64,000 nucleotides of DNA from Lachnospiraceae bacterium (GCA_015057055.1 SVFE01000003.1:1-64000); one strand, 5' to 3'. Positions 47,852 through 58,378 are shown, counted from the stretch's first letter. Made by a program: numbers and translations. The notes: generated from the letters alone by a model not told the origin.

Positions 47852-48325
47852 ATGAAAACGGTATTAACTACACTTTGTTATATTGAGCGGGACGGAAAGT
47901 ATCTGATGCTCCACAGAAATAAGAAAGAAAATGATATCAATGAAGGAAAATGGATTGGTGTCGGCGGCAAGTTTGAATTCGGCGAAACTCCGGAGGAGTG
48001 TATGGTGCGGGAGGTCATGGAAGAGACCGGTCTTACGGTGAATGCGTATACTTACCGGGGGTTAGTGACCTTTGTACAGGAAGGCGTGGAGTGCGAGTAT
48101 ATGCATCTGTTTACCGTAGAAGAATATACGGGAGAACCTACGGAATGTGAGGAAGGAACCCTTGCTTGGGTGGAAAAGGAGAAGGTGCTGGAGCTCCCCT
48201 TGTGGGAGGGGGACCGGATATTTTTGCGGTACCTGTGGGAAGGCAGAACGGATATTGCGCTGAAATTAATATATCGCGGTGAAAAACTTGTGAAAATAAA
48301 GGATTTTTCGACAAAAAAAGTGTAG
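47852..48325 (+). CDS. Nudix hydrolase (8-oxo-dGTP diphosphatase-like)
   Basis: A 157-residue Nudix protein with the complete Nudix box, starting at 'GGKFEFGETPEECMVREVMEE' region (about residues 38-60): G-x5-E-x7-R-E-x-x-E-E-x-G. The preceding 'LTTLCYIERDGKYLMLHRNKKE' resembles MutT/YtkD-type nucleotide-cleaning enzymes. It would hydrolyse oxidised nucleoside triphosphates to monophosphates; exact substrate is not evident. AAAGGA lies upstream of the ATG. Confidence 0.9.
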   Translation: MKTVLTTLCYIERDGKYLMLHRNKKENDINEGKWIGVGGKFEFGETPEECMVREVMEETGLTVNAYTYRGLVTFVQEGVECEYMHLFTVEEYTGEPTECEEGTLAWVEKEKVLELPLWEGDRIFLRYLWEGRTDIALKLIYRGEKLVKIKDFSTKKV

Positions 48326-48411
48326 AAAACAATGGAAATATGATATAATTACTGTGTATGCGAACGATGTGTCGGGAAGGTTATTTGCGGGATACAGAAA
48401 GGTGTTTTCTT

Positions 48412-50334
48412 ATGGCAGAAAAATTCAAAAATATTGCGGTGCTGACAACGGCCCTGGATACGGACGGACAAGCACAAGTAATGGAGGGAATTGAGGAATA
48501 CGGAAAAAAACACGGTTGCAACATTGCGGTGTTTGCGTGGTTTACGGGGACTTACGAAAAGGACAAACATAATTTGGGGGAAATTAACATCGTCAATCTG
48601 CCGGATTTGGATTTGTTTGACGGTGTAATTGTAATGGCCAATACGTTTCATATAGAGAAAAATCGGGCGATTTTGATGGATTTACTCAGTGAACTGGAGT
48701 GCCCGGTGGTGTGCGTCGGAGCGAAACTGGCGGACTATTATTATGTGGGAACGGATACCTATCGTTCCATGCGACGTATCGTGGAGCACTTTGTAAAAGA
48801 ACATAAATGCAAAAAGATTCACTTTGTCAAAGGGGTTGCAGGGAATCCGGACGGGGATGCCAGATATCAGGCATATCTGGATGTGCTTTCGGAAAACAAA
48901 ATTCCTATTGAAGAGGGCCGGATAACCCAGGGGGATTTTTACATTCGCGGAGGAGAACAGGCCGCACGGGAGATTATCAGCTCGAAGCTTCCTTTGCCGG
49001 AAGCGGTTGTTTGCGCCAATGATATTATGGCCCTGACGCTTTGCGGGGTGTTGAAACAAAAAGGATATCGCATTCCGGAGGACATCATGATATCCGGTTA
49101 TGATTATACGGCGGAAGGCCAGCAAAATGAGCCGGCACTGACTACGGTGCGTTGCCGCTTTGAAAAAATGGGATATACCGCTTGTAAAATGATTTTGGAT
49201 GTGCTTGAGGGGAAAAAAGTTTCGAAACAGATTTTACTGGAGGACGAAATGGTTCCGGGCAGAAGCTGCGGTTGTCGTGAGCCGGGCATGGCCAAAAGCG
49301 GTATTGAACTGCGGGGGGTGCAAAGGAAGGATGTTTTTCAAAGGAAACTGGTTTATCGCCTGATTGAAGTGGAAAAAAACATCATGGAAGGTGATGTTTA
49401 TGAAGATTGGCTGGAGGCACTGCGTAAGTTCATTCTAAATATTGAACCCACGGAGTTCTATTGTTGTGTGAATGATGATTTTATGGAAAAAGTTTTTGCG
49501 GAGGGCCTGGTAAAACAGGAAGCGATGTCACTTCGGGAGAGACTTTCTTATTCTAAAAAAATAGATGTAATGGTGGCTTATCGGGACGGTGCTTTTTTTA
49601 AAAAGGCATCCTTCCGGTCAAAATATGCGTTTGACGAAATGTTTAAAAAGAGTAAAAAACCCAAAATGTATATTTTTTCACCTATCCACTATTTGGAGAG
49701 AAACTTTGGTTATTTTGTTTTTGTGGACAGTGCGTTTCCGTTGTGTAATCCGTTGTATGTCAACTGGCTGATTAATATGGGAGATGCCATCGAAAACATT
49801 AGAAAACAGAATCTCCTGCAGATGGCAGTGCGGGAACTGGATGAGATGTATGTCCGTGATTCTCTTACGGGTGCGTATAATCGTTTCGGAATGGAGCGGT
49901 ATTTTAAAGAATTAAAACAAGAGTGTCTCCGGAAGAAGAAAAAACTTCTGGTTGCATTTTCGGACCTTGACGGGCTGAAGGGAATCAATGATAAATTCGG
50001 TCATGAAACCGGGGATGTGATTATTAAGGCTGCGGCGGAGATTTTGCAGGCGGAAGAAAAAGAATTCTTTGTAATCCGTTACGGCGGTGATGAGTATGTG
50101 GTTTTGGGAGCCACAGAAAATGATGCGGAAGCGGTAGCTTATTTTGAGCGGGTTAAAAATTCTATCCAAAGGTACAATAAAGCAAATGACGAAGAGAAAA
50201 AAGCGGGGGTGCTATCCCTCAGTATCGGATATCAGGTATTTGAGGTCTCCGGAGGATTGGAACTATCCGAGTGTATTCACCTGGTAGATCAGAAGATGTA
50301 TGCTGATAAAAAATCCAAAAAGAGAAAGAAATAA
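48412..50334 (+). CDS. Cytosolic LacI-type sensor diguanylate cyclase
   Basis: A 640-residue protein. Residues 1-270 are a periplasmic-binding-protein/LacI-like sensor ('VVCANDIMALTLCGVLKQKGYRIPEDIMISGYDYT' region), ending 'VPGRSCGCREPG' like the 18109 protein. A GAF-like middle region (about 300-470) leads to a GGDEF domain with 'DSLTGAYNRFGMERYF' and intact active site GGDEY (residues 558-562), so it should make c-di-GMP. No signal peptide, membrane helix or DNA-binding domain: it senses a cytosolic ligand. I chose ATG 48412 (MAEKFKNI), following AAGGTG. It opens a three-gene signalling cluster with a hybrid histidine kinase. Confidence 0.85.
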   Translation: MAEKFKNIAVLTTALDTDGQAQVMEGIEEYGKKHGCNIAVFAWFTGTYEKDKHNLGEINIVNLPDLDLFDGVIVMANTFHIEKNRAILMDLLSELECPVVCVGAKLADYYYVGTDTYRSMRRIVEHFVKEHKCKKIHFVKGVAGNPDGDARYQAYLDVLSENKIPIEEGRITQGDFYIRGGEQAAREIISSKLPLPEAVVCANDIMALTLCGVLKQKGYRIPEDIMISGYDYTAEGQQNEPALTTVRCRFEKMGYTACKMILDVLEGKKVSKQILLEDEMVPGRSCGCREPGMAKSGIELRGVQRKDVFQRKLVYRLIEVEKNIMEGDVYEDWLEALRKFILNIEPTEFYCCVNDDFMEKVFAEGLVKQEAMSLRERLSYSKKIDVMVAYRDGAFFKKASFRSKYAFDEMFKKSKKPKMYIFSPIHYLERNFGYFVFVDSAFPLCNPLYVNWLINMGDAIENIRKQNLLQMAVRELDEMYVRDSLTGAYNRFGMERYFKELKQECLRKKKKLLVAFSDLDGLKGINDKFGHETGDVIIKAAAEILQAEEKEFFVIRYGGDEYVVLGATENDAEAVAYFERVKNSIQRYNKANDEEKKAGVLSLSIGYQVFEVSGGLELSECIHLVDQKMYADKKSKKRKK

Positions 50335-50367
50335 AAATGACTGAAATACGAAGGGAAGAAAGTTCGT

Positions 50368-53300
50368 ATGAGTATGGTGGAGATTAAGAAAAAGAATAGC
50401 GAAGGCTTGGTGTGGTATCGACTCTTTTTTACGGTAATTATGTTGCTAATGGCGGGAGTATTTCTTTTCGGACAATTTTTTTGTCCGGAAGAAAGGGCTT
50501 TTTCCGCTTTTCGCGGCAATGCAGAAAATCTGAACTGTTATGCTTTTGAGACCGGATGGAATTGTACCTATGCCGACGGTACTTCGGAATATGTTGAGAA
50601 CGCGGAGGATTGTAAATCCACACCGGGAGAACTCGTGGTGATGACGGCGACGCTTCCGGAGGGGATTGAAGATAATCAGTGTATTTATATTCACTTTATC
50701 TGGCAGCAGGTAAAAATATATGTGGGTGGAGAGTTGCGCCAGGAATACAATACGGATGAAACCCGTCCCGTAGGAACGGAAACTGCTTCGGCTTTTGTTT
50801 ATGTTCCCTTAGAAGAGGGGGATTCCGGAAAAGAATTGCGTATTGAAACGATTACCGGTACTTCCTATTCCGGAACGATTAAAGAGATGTACATTGGCGA
50901 ACAATATGGTATTTTATGTCAATTGATTCTGGAGAATGGCGGTTCCGGTGTTTATGATGTTGTACTGATTCTTCTTACCGGAATCTGTATTGTTGTTTGT
51001 GTTGTTACGCAAGCGTTGCTCAAACGGAAGATTCCGTTGATATACCTGGCCTGGGTGCTTTTAATCTGCGGCCTCTGGCTTTTATCGGAAAGCGTATTCC
51101 GGCAGTTTATCGTATCCAATTTGAGCGTATTTTCATTCCTGACATTTTGGAGTCTGATGACGATTCCCTTTCCTTTCCTGATATACGTAAATTCGATTCA
51201 AGAAGGAAGATATCAGAAGTATTATCTGCCGGCAAGTATTCTTACGACTGTTAATTTTGTATACCAGAATGTGATGCTTTTTGTCTTCGGTCAGGATATG
51301 TGGTTTAACCTTTCGAAAACTCACATCGCCATCGGAGTGACGATTCTGATACTGGTAGTGACGATTACGGTGGATTTGCTTAAAAAGCGTGCAAAAAAAT
51401 ATATGTTGGTTGTTGTGGGTATTTTGGGACTTTTGCTTTGCGCAGTTTTTGAAATGGTCCTTTATTATCTGAACCCCAACTGGAGTATCGGTTCGATTCT
51501 GGCCTGCGGTCTGTTGTTTCTTTTGACAATGGCTGTGGCAAAAACCGTTAAGGACCTTGTTTTCATGGAACGGGAGAAACAAAGAGCCATTGCGTCGGGA
51601 GAATCCAAGGCTCGGTTTCTTGCCAATATGAGCCACGAAATTCGTACCCCTATTAATTCTATTGTTGGCGTAAATGAGATGATTTTGCGGGAATGTAAAG
51701 AACCGGCAATCCGTGATTATGCAAAGGATATCAGTGTAGCTGCCCAGACGCTTCACGGCATGATTAATGATATTTTGGATATTTCCAAAATTGAGTCCGG
51801 AAAGATGGAAGTGAATAACGGGGAATACGATTTTGCCGATTTGATTTACGGTTTATACCGAATGATGAACGGCAAGGCAAAAGACAAAGGTCTGGTTATG
51901 AATTTGGATGTGGAAGAGGATTTGCCGGTTAAACTGTTCGGTGATGACGTGAAATTACGTCAGATTCTGGTAAATCTCATTTCCAATGCGGTAAAATATA
52001 CCAAGGAAGGTTCGGTTACCATTACAGTTTCCGGAAAAAAGAAGAAAGACAATATCGTATTATATTTTGAAGTTAAGGATACGGGAATCGGAATTAAAGA
52101 GGAAGATTTGTCTAAAATTGCAGTGGCCTTTGAGCGTTTGGAGGAAGATAAAAATCGCCATATCGAAGGAACCGGCCTGGGAATGAATATTACTCTCAAT
52201 CTAATCAACATTCTGGGCAGTACCCTGGATATGCAAAGCGAATACGGCAAGGGAAGTACATTTTCGTTTGTGCTGGAACAAACGGTTGTAGATGCTTCGC
52301 CTATCGGAAATATTGATGAGTGGGCAAAATTAAATGAAGACGTTAATGATTATTATAAGAGCGGTTTCCACGCTTCCAATGCGGAAATTCTGGTGGTGGA
52401 TGATAATGCCATGAACCGCATGGTGTTCCAAGGCCTGTTAAAGGAAACCGGAGTTCATGTGACACAGGCGGACAGCGGAAGGGAGTGTCTGGAACTGATT
52501 AAAACCAAGCATTTTGATTTGGTATTTATGGACCACATGATGCCGGAGATGGACGGAATCGAGACGTTTCATAACATGCGAAAACAAAAAGAAAATCTTT
52601 GTAAAGATACGCCGGTCATTGTGCTTACTGCCAATGCTATTTCCGGCGCGCGAGAAAAATATATGGCAGAAGGCTTTGATGAGTATCTGACCAAACCGAT
52701 TATGCCGGCAGAACTGGAAAAAACAATTAAACGTTTCCTTCCCGCCGGATTGATTCAGCAGGATGCGGAAACGGAGAATAAAAAAGAAGAAAAAGCGTTG
52801 TCTGTGGATTTACTTCCGGTGGAGGGAATTTCCTGGGATGTAGCGGCAAAGTATTTTCCGGATAAAGAAAATCTTTGCCAGGCAGTACAGGATTTTTATC
52901 GTAAGATTCCGGAAGAGGCAAAAGCTCTTCGCGAAATGGCAGGAGAATTGGACAATGCGGACGGAGTAAAGCAGTATCGGATTCGTGTGCATTCCATGAA
53001 GTCTTCCGCAATGCTGATTGGGGCGACTTATCTTGCCGGTGCAGCCAAATTTTTGGAGGATGCTGCAAGAAAGGAAAAGGTAGATTTGCTGAAGGCGGCT
53101 ACGGATTCTTTTTTGGAAGAATGGCTGTCCTATCGTGAAAAATTAGAAGAAAACGTGGAATCCCATTTGCGCGGGGATAAAGAAACAGTAGAAGATGTTT
53201 CCGTTATTCTCGGGTTGTTGTCCGGTGTCAGCAGTGCTGCGAAAAGTATGGACTTGGATTTTATGGACGAAAATATGGAGCACCTTAGAAAATATCGATA

Positions 53301-53424
53301 TGCACCTGCGGTGCAGGAAGATATGGATCGATTGGCAGATGCAGTGACGGAATTGGAACAGGAAGAAATTTTGAAAATCTGTGACCGGCTGGTACGTTTC
53401 CTTTTGGAGGAAGGTTGCAGATAA
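50368..53424 (+). CDS. Hybrid sensor histidine kinase with HPt domain
   Basis: A 1018-residue kinase. One membrane helix (residues 16-38), an extracytoplasmic beta domain (40-190), then about seven helices (195-395), i.e. a 7TMR-DISM-type input. HisKA has 'ANMSHEIRTP' (His423), HATPase the N-box 'LVNLISNAVKYT' and G-boxes 'DTGIGI' and 'GTGLGM'. A receiver domain carries 'DLVFMDHMMPE' (Asp722) and an HPt domain has 'VHSMKSSA' (His875). All phosphorelay residues are present. No separate response regulator lies beside it; with GGDEF proteins flanking, it may link a surface signal to c-di-GMP output. Confidence 0.9.
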   Translation: MSMVEIKKKNSEGLVWYRLFFTVIMLLMAGVFLFGQFFCPEERAFSAFRGNAENLNCYAFETGWNCTYADGTSEYVENAEDCKSTPGELVVMTATLPEGIEDNQCIYIHFIWQQVKIYVGGELRQEYNTDETRPVGTETASAFVYVPLEEGDSGKELRIETITGTSYSGTIKEMYIGEQYGILCQLILENGGSGVYDVVLILLTGICIVVCVVTQALLKRKIPLIYLAWVLLICGLWLLSESVFRQFIVSNLSVFSFLTFWSLMTIPFPFLIYVNSIQEGRYQKYYLPASILTTVNFVYQNVMLFVFGQDMWFNLSKTHIAIGVTILILVVTITVDLLKKRAKKYMLVVVGILGLLLCAVFEMVLYYLNPNWSIGSILACGLLFLLTMAVAKTVKDLVFMEREKQRAIASGESKARFLANMSHEIRTPINSIVGVNEMILRECKEPAIRDYAKDISVAAQTLHGMINDILDISKIESGKMEVNNGEYDFADLIYGLYRMMNGKAKDKGLVMNLDVEEDLPVKLFGDDVKLRQILVNLISNAVKYTKEGSVTITVSGKKKKDNIVLYFEVKDTGIGIKEEDLSKIAVAFERLEEDKNRHIEGTGLGMNITLNLINILGSTLDMQSEYGKGSTFSFVLEQTVVDASPIGNIDEWAKLNEDVNDYYKSGFHASNAEILVVDDNAMNRMVFQGLLKETGVHVTQADSGRECLELIKTKHFDLVFMDHMMPEMDGIETFHNMRKQKENLCKDTPVIVLTANAISGAREKYMAEGFDEYLTKPIMPAELEKTIKRFLPAGLIQQDAETENKKEEKALSVDLLPVEGISWDVAAKYFPDKENLCQAVQDFYRKIPEEAKALREMAGELDNADGVKQYRIRVHSMKSSAMLIGATYLAGAAKFLEDAARKEKVDLLKAATDSFLEEWLSYREKLEENVESHLRGDKETVEDVSVILGLLSGVSSAAKSMDLDFMDENMEHLRKYRYAPAVQEDMDRLADAVTELEQEEILKICDRLVRFLLEEGCR

Positions 53425-53475
53425 AATCGGATATTAAACTAATTATACGCGGTTCAAGAAGCGGGGGATAAAACT

Positions 53476-55812
53476 ATGAAGAGTAAGCGATTAACCATTG
53501 GATTATTGCAGGGTTACATTGAAGATGATTATAACAATTCTTTTGCCAAGGGGGCCATGGAGGCGGCTGAGGAATTGGATTGTAATCTCGTGATTATTCC
53601 GGGAAAATATTTCGGCTTAATCAGCGAAGGGTCTTCCCGGCAATACGAGTACGAATACCAGCATAATACCATGTTTTCTTATGTGAATAAAAACAATATT
53701 GATGCGATTATCGTATGCCTCGGAATTATCGGTCCTTTTACGGATAAAAAGCGTGGTTCTAAAGAGGAGTTTTTGTCTATTTTCGAGGGGATTCCCATGA
53801 TTACCGTTTCGGAAAAAGTAGATGGTGTGCCCTGCATTAGCTATGACAACAAGGAAGGTATCAAAGAGGGAATCCGTTATCTGATTGAACGGCAGAAATG
53901 TGAGCGGATTGCCATGGTTACCGGGGATAAGGGAAGCGATGATGGTGAGGAACGTTTGCTTGCATACAAAGATGCGCTTTTGGAAGCGGACATGGAGATT
54001 GAGGAAGAACTGATACGTTATTCCAATTTCAGCGTGGATGCTAAAAGTGATGTTTTGGATTTGCTCAGCAAGGATTCGGAAATTGATGCCATTGTATTTG
54101 CCAACGACTGGATGGCGATGGGCGGCTATGAAGCGGCGGAAGAGCTGGGACTTGTGGTAGGGCGTGATATTGCGTTTATGGGATTTGATGATATTCCCAC
54201 GGCAATTGGCCTGAACCCTCCGCTGGCAACTGTGCGGGCCGGAATTGAAACGCTGGGATTTGAATCCATGCAGATGGTAAAACGGTTTTTGCAGGAAGGT
54301 GCGGCTGCGGATGTTTCTTTGCCCACAAAGTTTATTGTACGGGAATCGGTGGGAAGTTCCAACGATCAGGGAAATACGGTGGAAGAACTCCTGGGCAGGG
54401 CGCTTCGCAAAGAAATTACCATTATGGAAGTTGGAGAAATCCTGTTTGAAGGGATTGTGGATGGTGCAATTTCCAAAAAGAATGCCAAGGATGCGGCGGA
54501 ACAATATGAAAAACTTTGGCAGAGCGTGGCTGCCGTATACGAAAAAGAAAATTGTACACTGGATGATTGCCAATTGTTTTTTGAACTGTTTGAGGATTAT
54601 ATTTCTCAGGAGTTTATGGACGATATTGATATTAATAAATTGGCCAGAATCTATGATTGTACGGGAAAAATATTTTTCCACGGATTGAAAGAGGAAGCAA
54701 GCCGTGTGCAATTGGCTTCCAAAATTGCATTTCTTTATCGGAAAATGCTGGAAAGTATGTCAAGGCGTATTAATCGGATTAAACTTTCGACCCGGGAAAC
54801 CATGCATATTACAAATTATATCACGAAATCCATGTTTGCCTTTGACAACGGTTCGGATCAGAGTTATCAGGCGGTATTGGAAAAATTACATCTGATTGGT
54901 ATTCGTCGCAGCTTTTTATTTTTGTATGAAAGCCCCATGATTAACCTGCAGGGGGATCATTTTGAAATGCCGAAAACCTTTAAACTGGTGGCGATGCAAA
55001 ACGGAAGTTCAACCACGGTTTTGCCACAGAAAAAGCAAACGGTAAAACTGGATGAATTATTCAGTCGGTGCTTCACGGCGAAAGAAAGAGGAACACTGAT
55101 TTCGGCAGCTTTATTCGTAAATGAAAACATGTACGGATTTCTTCTTTGCGACATTCCGCATGAGCGTTTTCATTGTTATGAGTGGTTGGATTATCTTGCC
55201 AGCAATGCGGCAAAGATGATTCATCTTTTGGAGAGTGAAAATGAAACGCAAAAGCAGTTGGAAGAAAGCATGGCGCTGTTGAAAGAAAATAATATTCATC
55301 TGGATACGATTTCCAAGCGGGACGAACTCACCGGTGTGTATAACCGGCGCGGTTTTATGACAGCGGCGAATGAACTTTTGAAAGATAAAACAAATGTAGG
55401 CAAATATGTTCTGGCCGCCTATGCGGATACGGACAACCTAAAGATTATTAACGACCGATACGGACATGACGAGGGTGATTTTGCGCTGGTATCCAGCAGT
55501 GATATTTTACGAAATGCCTTTGAGGAAAAAGGAATTATCGGAAGAATCGGCGGGGATGAATTTGCTGCGCTGGTAATTACGGATAATTTGGAAGATGAAA
55601 AACTTATCCGTGAACAAATTGTGAAGGATTTGGAATATTTGAATCGGGAGTCCGGAAAACCTTATGTGGTGGGTGTTTCCGTGGGAATGTCTTTTGCAAA
55701 GATTAAGGCAGAAATGGAAATCAGTGATTTACTTGAACGGGCAGATGCACTTCTTTATAAGGAAAAGAGACTCCGTAAAAAGGATGTATCAAAGGAAGCA
55801 CTTTACGACTGA
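53476..55812 (+). CDS. Cytosolic LacI-type sensor diguanylate cyclase, second copy
   Basis: A 778-residue protein with the same plan: LacI-like sensor (1-290; 'VFANDWMAMGGYEAAEELG', 'DIAFMGFDDIPTAIG'), a long helical region (300-440), a GAF-like domain (470-600) and a GGDEF domain with 'DELTGVYNRRGFM' and intact GGDEF (692-696). It lacks the SCGC motif seen at the sensor's end in the two other family members; 'VRESVGSSND' takes its place. No signal peptide. It is probably an active diguanylate cyclase responding to a different ligand. It follows the hybrid kinase gene by 51 bp. Confidence 0.85.
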   Translation: MKSKRLTIGLLQGYIEDDYNNSFAKGAMEAAEELDCNLVIIPGKYFGLISEGSSRQYEYEYQHNTMFSYVNKNNIDAIIVCLGIIGPFTDKKRGSKEEFLSIFEGIPMITVSEKVDGVPCISYDNKEGIKEGIRYLIERQKCERIAMVTGDKGSDDGEERLLAYKDALLEADMEIEEELIRYSNFSVDAKSDVLDLLSKDSEIDAIVFANDWMAMGGYEAAEELGLVVGRDIAFMGFDDIPTAIGLNPPLATVRAGIETLGFESMQMVKRFLQEGAAADVSLPTKFIVRESVGSSNDQGNTVEELLGRALRKEITIMEVGEILFEGIVDGAISKKNAKDAAEQYEKLWQSVAAVYEKENCTLDDCQLFFELFEDYISQEFMDDIDINKLARIYDCTGKIFFHGLKEEASRVQLASKIAFLYRKMLESMSRRINRIKLSTRETMHITNYITKSMFAFDNGSDQSYQAVLEKLHLIGIRRSFLFLYESPMINLQGDHFEMPKTFKLVAMQNGSSTTVLPQKKQTVKLDELFSRCFTAKERGTLISAALFVNENMYGFLLCDIPHERFHCYEWLDYLASNAAKMIHLLESENETQKQLEESMALLKENNIHLDTISKRDELTGVYNRRGFMTAANELLKDKTNVGKYVLAAYADTDNLKIINDRYGHDEGDFALVSSSDILRNAFEEKGIIGRIGGDEFAALVITDNLEDEKLIREQIVKDLEYLNRESGKPYVVGVSVGMSFAKIKAEMEISDLLERADALLYKEKRLRKKDVSKEALYD

Positions 55813-55813
55813 G

Positions 55814-56386
55814 TTACTGCATAAACAGGCCGGGAGCCAGTTTGCGGATACGGTTCCCCAGAGAAACCGCAAGGAAAAGCTTACAAAGGTCCGGAATCAG
55901 GAAGGGAATTACACTGATTTGCAGTACCGATGCGTAGGATAGAGGTGTGCCGGCAGACAAATACAACCGGTAAAACCAAAAACTTCCGAATAAATAGCAG
56001 GTCATAAGGCCTAAAATTGACGCCAGATAGCGGAACACCTTTTTTTCGGGAAGAAAGGCTGTCAAAGCTGTGTGGGTCAGACCAAGAATGATAAAACCAA
56101 GTAAATATCCGCCGGTTGCTTCGAAGAAAACAGAAAAACCGCCGCGGAATCCATGAAAAACAGGGAGCCCGATGCCGCCTAAAAAGAGATATAACAGGAT
56201 GGCAAGGGTTCCTTTTTTGCTGCCCAGCAAATCCAAGGCAAGAAAGACAGCGAAAATCTGCAGGGTAAAAGGTATTATGCCGGGGATGGTTATCCAGGCG
56301 CAAACAGCCATAAAAGCCACAAACAGCGCGATTTGTGTCATGGAGGTTATTTTGCTTTTCTTGGGGGCAGAAGCCGGAAAATGCAT
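55814..56386 (-). CDS. bioY: BioY-type biotin transporter S component
   Basis: A 190-residue membrane protein of the BioY family: 'ALFVAFMAVCAWITIPGIIPFTLQIFAVFLAL', 'LYLFLGGIGLPVFHGFRGGFSVFFEATGGYLLGF' regions are characteristic, six helices. In energy-coupling-factor systems BioY captures biotin; the ATPases and EcfT are shared and encoded elsewhere. No BirA-type operator palindrome was seen upstream. It ends one base after the convergent cyclase gene ends. Confidence 0.9.
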   Translation of the reverse strand: MHFPASAPKKSKITSMTQIALFVAFMAVCAWITIPGIIPFTLQIFAVFLALDLLGSKKGTLAILLYLFLGGIGLPVFHGFRGGFSVFFEATGGYLLGFIILGLTHTALTAFLPEKKVFRYLASILGLMTCYLFGSFWFYRLYLSAGTPLSYASVLQISVIPFLIPDLCKLFLAVSLGNRIRKLAPGLFMQ

Positions 56387-56588
56387 GGCAGGGTCCTTTC
56401 TGAAGTGTGTTCAATGCTCTACGAACAAGTATAGTGGAAAAAGCAGCACCGGTCAAAAACTTTTTCTCTTGTATTTTGGGAATGAACGGATATAATAAAG
56501 GGCAGAGAGTGAAAAAGCAGATATTTTGCATAAAATAATGAAATATGCCGATGGCGATTGCTGAAAATTGCGGATAATGGAGGAACAA

Positions 56589-58337
56589 ATGGATATTTTT
56601 TCAGTATTAATGTTGGTAGGTGGTTTGGCGTTCTTTCTGTACGGAATGAATGTTTTGTCGGAAAGTTTGGAAAAGATGGCAGGCGGAAAATTGCAGGGCA
56701 TTTTGGAGAAAATGACCTCAAACCGTTTTAAGAGCCTGATGCTGGGAGCACTGATTACAGCGGCAATACAGTCTTCATCAGCGGTTACGGTTATGTTGGT
56801 AGGTCTTGTAAACTCCGGCATTATGCAACTGGGACAGACCATTGGTGTACTTATGGGTTCCAATATCGGAACTACGGCGACGGCTTGGATTCTGTCCCTT
56901 GGCGGAATTGATTCGGACAACATGTGGGTAAAACTCATTAAGCCGGAAAACTTCACGCTGGTTTTTGCAATGGTGGGTATCCTACTTTTGATGACTGCCA
57001 AAAATCAGAAGAAGAAAGATATCGGAAACATTCTGGTGGGGTTTGCAATCCTGATTTATGGTATGAAAATGATGGGGGATGCAGTGAATCCGCTTTCAGA
57101 ATCGGAAAAATTTCAGCAGGTTCTGCTTGCCTTCGAAAATCCGTTTTTCGGTGTTCTAATGGGTACTGTGGTGACGGCAATTATTCAGAGTTCGTCCGCT
57201 TCTGTCGGTATTTTGCAGACGCTGACGGATACCGGTGTGATTCGCTACAGCGTGGCACTTCCCATTATTATGGGTCAGAATATCGGTACCTGTATAACTG
57301 CGGTAATTTCCAGTATCGGTGTAAATAAAAACGCAAAGCGTGTAGCTGTTGTGCACATGGCTTTTAACTTAATCGGTACGGCGGTTTGCCTGGTGCTATA
57401 TTGTATTTTTGATTATGTTTTAACGTTGCCGTTGCTCGATGCGTTTATTGATCGGCCGGGTGTAGCGATTTGCCATACACTGTTTAACGTATTTACGACT
57501 ATTCTGCTGTTTCCTTTTATTAAACAGCTGGAAAAACTGGCTAAGTTTGTTGTCAAGGATACAGAAGAAAAAGAAAGATATGCATTTATTGACGAACGTT
57601 TGCTCAATACCCCTTCCGTAGCAATTTATGAATGTAATGTGATTACACAGGAAATGGCCGGAATGGCTAAGGAAACCATAGAAAGAGCGATAGCATTGGT
57701 GGATGTGTATTCGGAAGAAGAAGCAGAACGTGTAAAGAAAATGGAAAACAAGCTGGATTACTACGAAGATGAATTGGGAACCTTTTTGGTTAAACTTTCT
57801 GCAAAAGAGTTATCCGAAGCGGATAGTCGTCAGATTTCCAAGTTACTTCATACCATCGGGGATTTGGAGCGGATTAGTGACCATGCGGTAAGCATTGTGT
57901 TGGCAGCAAAGGAAATGCAGGATAAGGCAGCAAAGTTCTCCGAACATGCTATGCAGGAAATCGATACTTTAAAGAGTGCGATTTTGGAAATCTTGGAAAT
58001 TACAATGAAATCTTATAAGGATAATGATACGGAATTGGCGCGGAAGGTGGAACCGTTAGAGCAGGTTATTGACCGACTGATTGAAAAAATCAGACATCGC
58101 CATATTGCGCGTCTCAAAGACGGCAGATGTACAATCGAGCACGGCATCATTTTGTCCGATTTGCTTAGTGATTTATCCAGAGTATCAGACCACTGTTCCA
58201 ATATTGCGGTGGCAACCATCGAGGTGGACCGGAATCAGTTTGAAACACACCAGTACCTGAAGAAGGTAAAATATATCGGTGATGAAGAATTCAATAATTC
58301 ATTTGTAGAATATGGTTTGAAGTATGAATTAAAGTAG
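56589..58337 (+). CDS. Na/Pi cotransporter with PhoU-like domain
   Basis: A 582-residue transporter of the Na/Pi-cotransporter II family. Two inverted repeats each carry QSSSA ('TAAIQSSSAVTVMLVG' near residue 65, 'TAIIQSSSASVGILQ' near 200). Eight or nine membrane helices are followed by a cytosolic PhoU-like four-helix domain (about 340-560; 'HTIGDLERISDHAVSIVL', 'SDLSRVSDHCSNIAVATIE'). It imports phosphate with sodium; the PhoU part may sense phosphate or nucleotides. I chose ATG 56589, five bases after GGAGG. Confidence 0.9.
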   Translation: MDIFSVLMLVGGLAFFLYGMNVLSESLEKMAGGKLQGILEKMTSNRFKSLMLGALITAAIQSSSAVTVMLVGLVNSGIMQLGQTIGVLMGSNIGTTATAWILSLGGIDSDNMWVKLIKPENFTLVFAMVGILLLMTAKNQKKKDIGNILVGFAILIYGMKMMGDAVNPLSESEKFQQVLLAFENPFFGVLMGTVVTAIIQSSSASVGILQTLTDTGVIRYSVALPIIMGQNIGTCITAVISSIGVNKNAKRVAVVHMAFNLIGTAVCLVLYCIFDYVLTLPLLDAFIDRPGVAICHTLFNVFTTILLFPFIKQLEKLAKFVVKDTEEKERYAFIDERLLNTPSVAIYECNVITQEMAGMAKETIERAIALVDVYSEEEAERVKKMENKLDYYEDELGTFLVKLSAKELSEADSRQISKLLHTIGDLERISDHAVSIVLAAKEMQDKAAKFSEHAMQEIDTLKSAILEILEITMKSYKDNDTELARKVEPLEQVIDRLIEKIRHRHIARLKDGRCTIEHGIILSDLLSDLSRVSDHCSNIAVATIEVDRNQFETHQYLKKVKYIGDEEFNNSFVEYGLKYELK

Positions 58338-58378
58338 GGTATAATGATATCTGAATTTTGAGAGAATTGGTGAAAACA

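Noticed and set aside
56387-56588. BirA operator before bioY
   Set aside because: No TTGTTAACC-type inverted repeat was found in this region.
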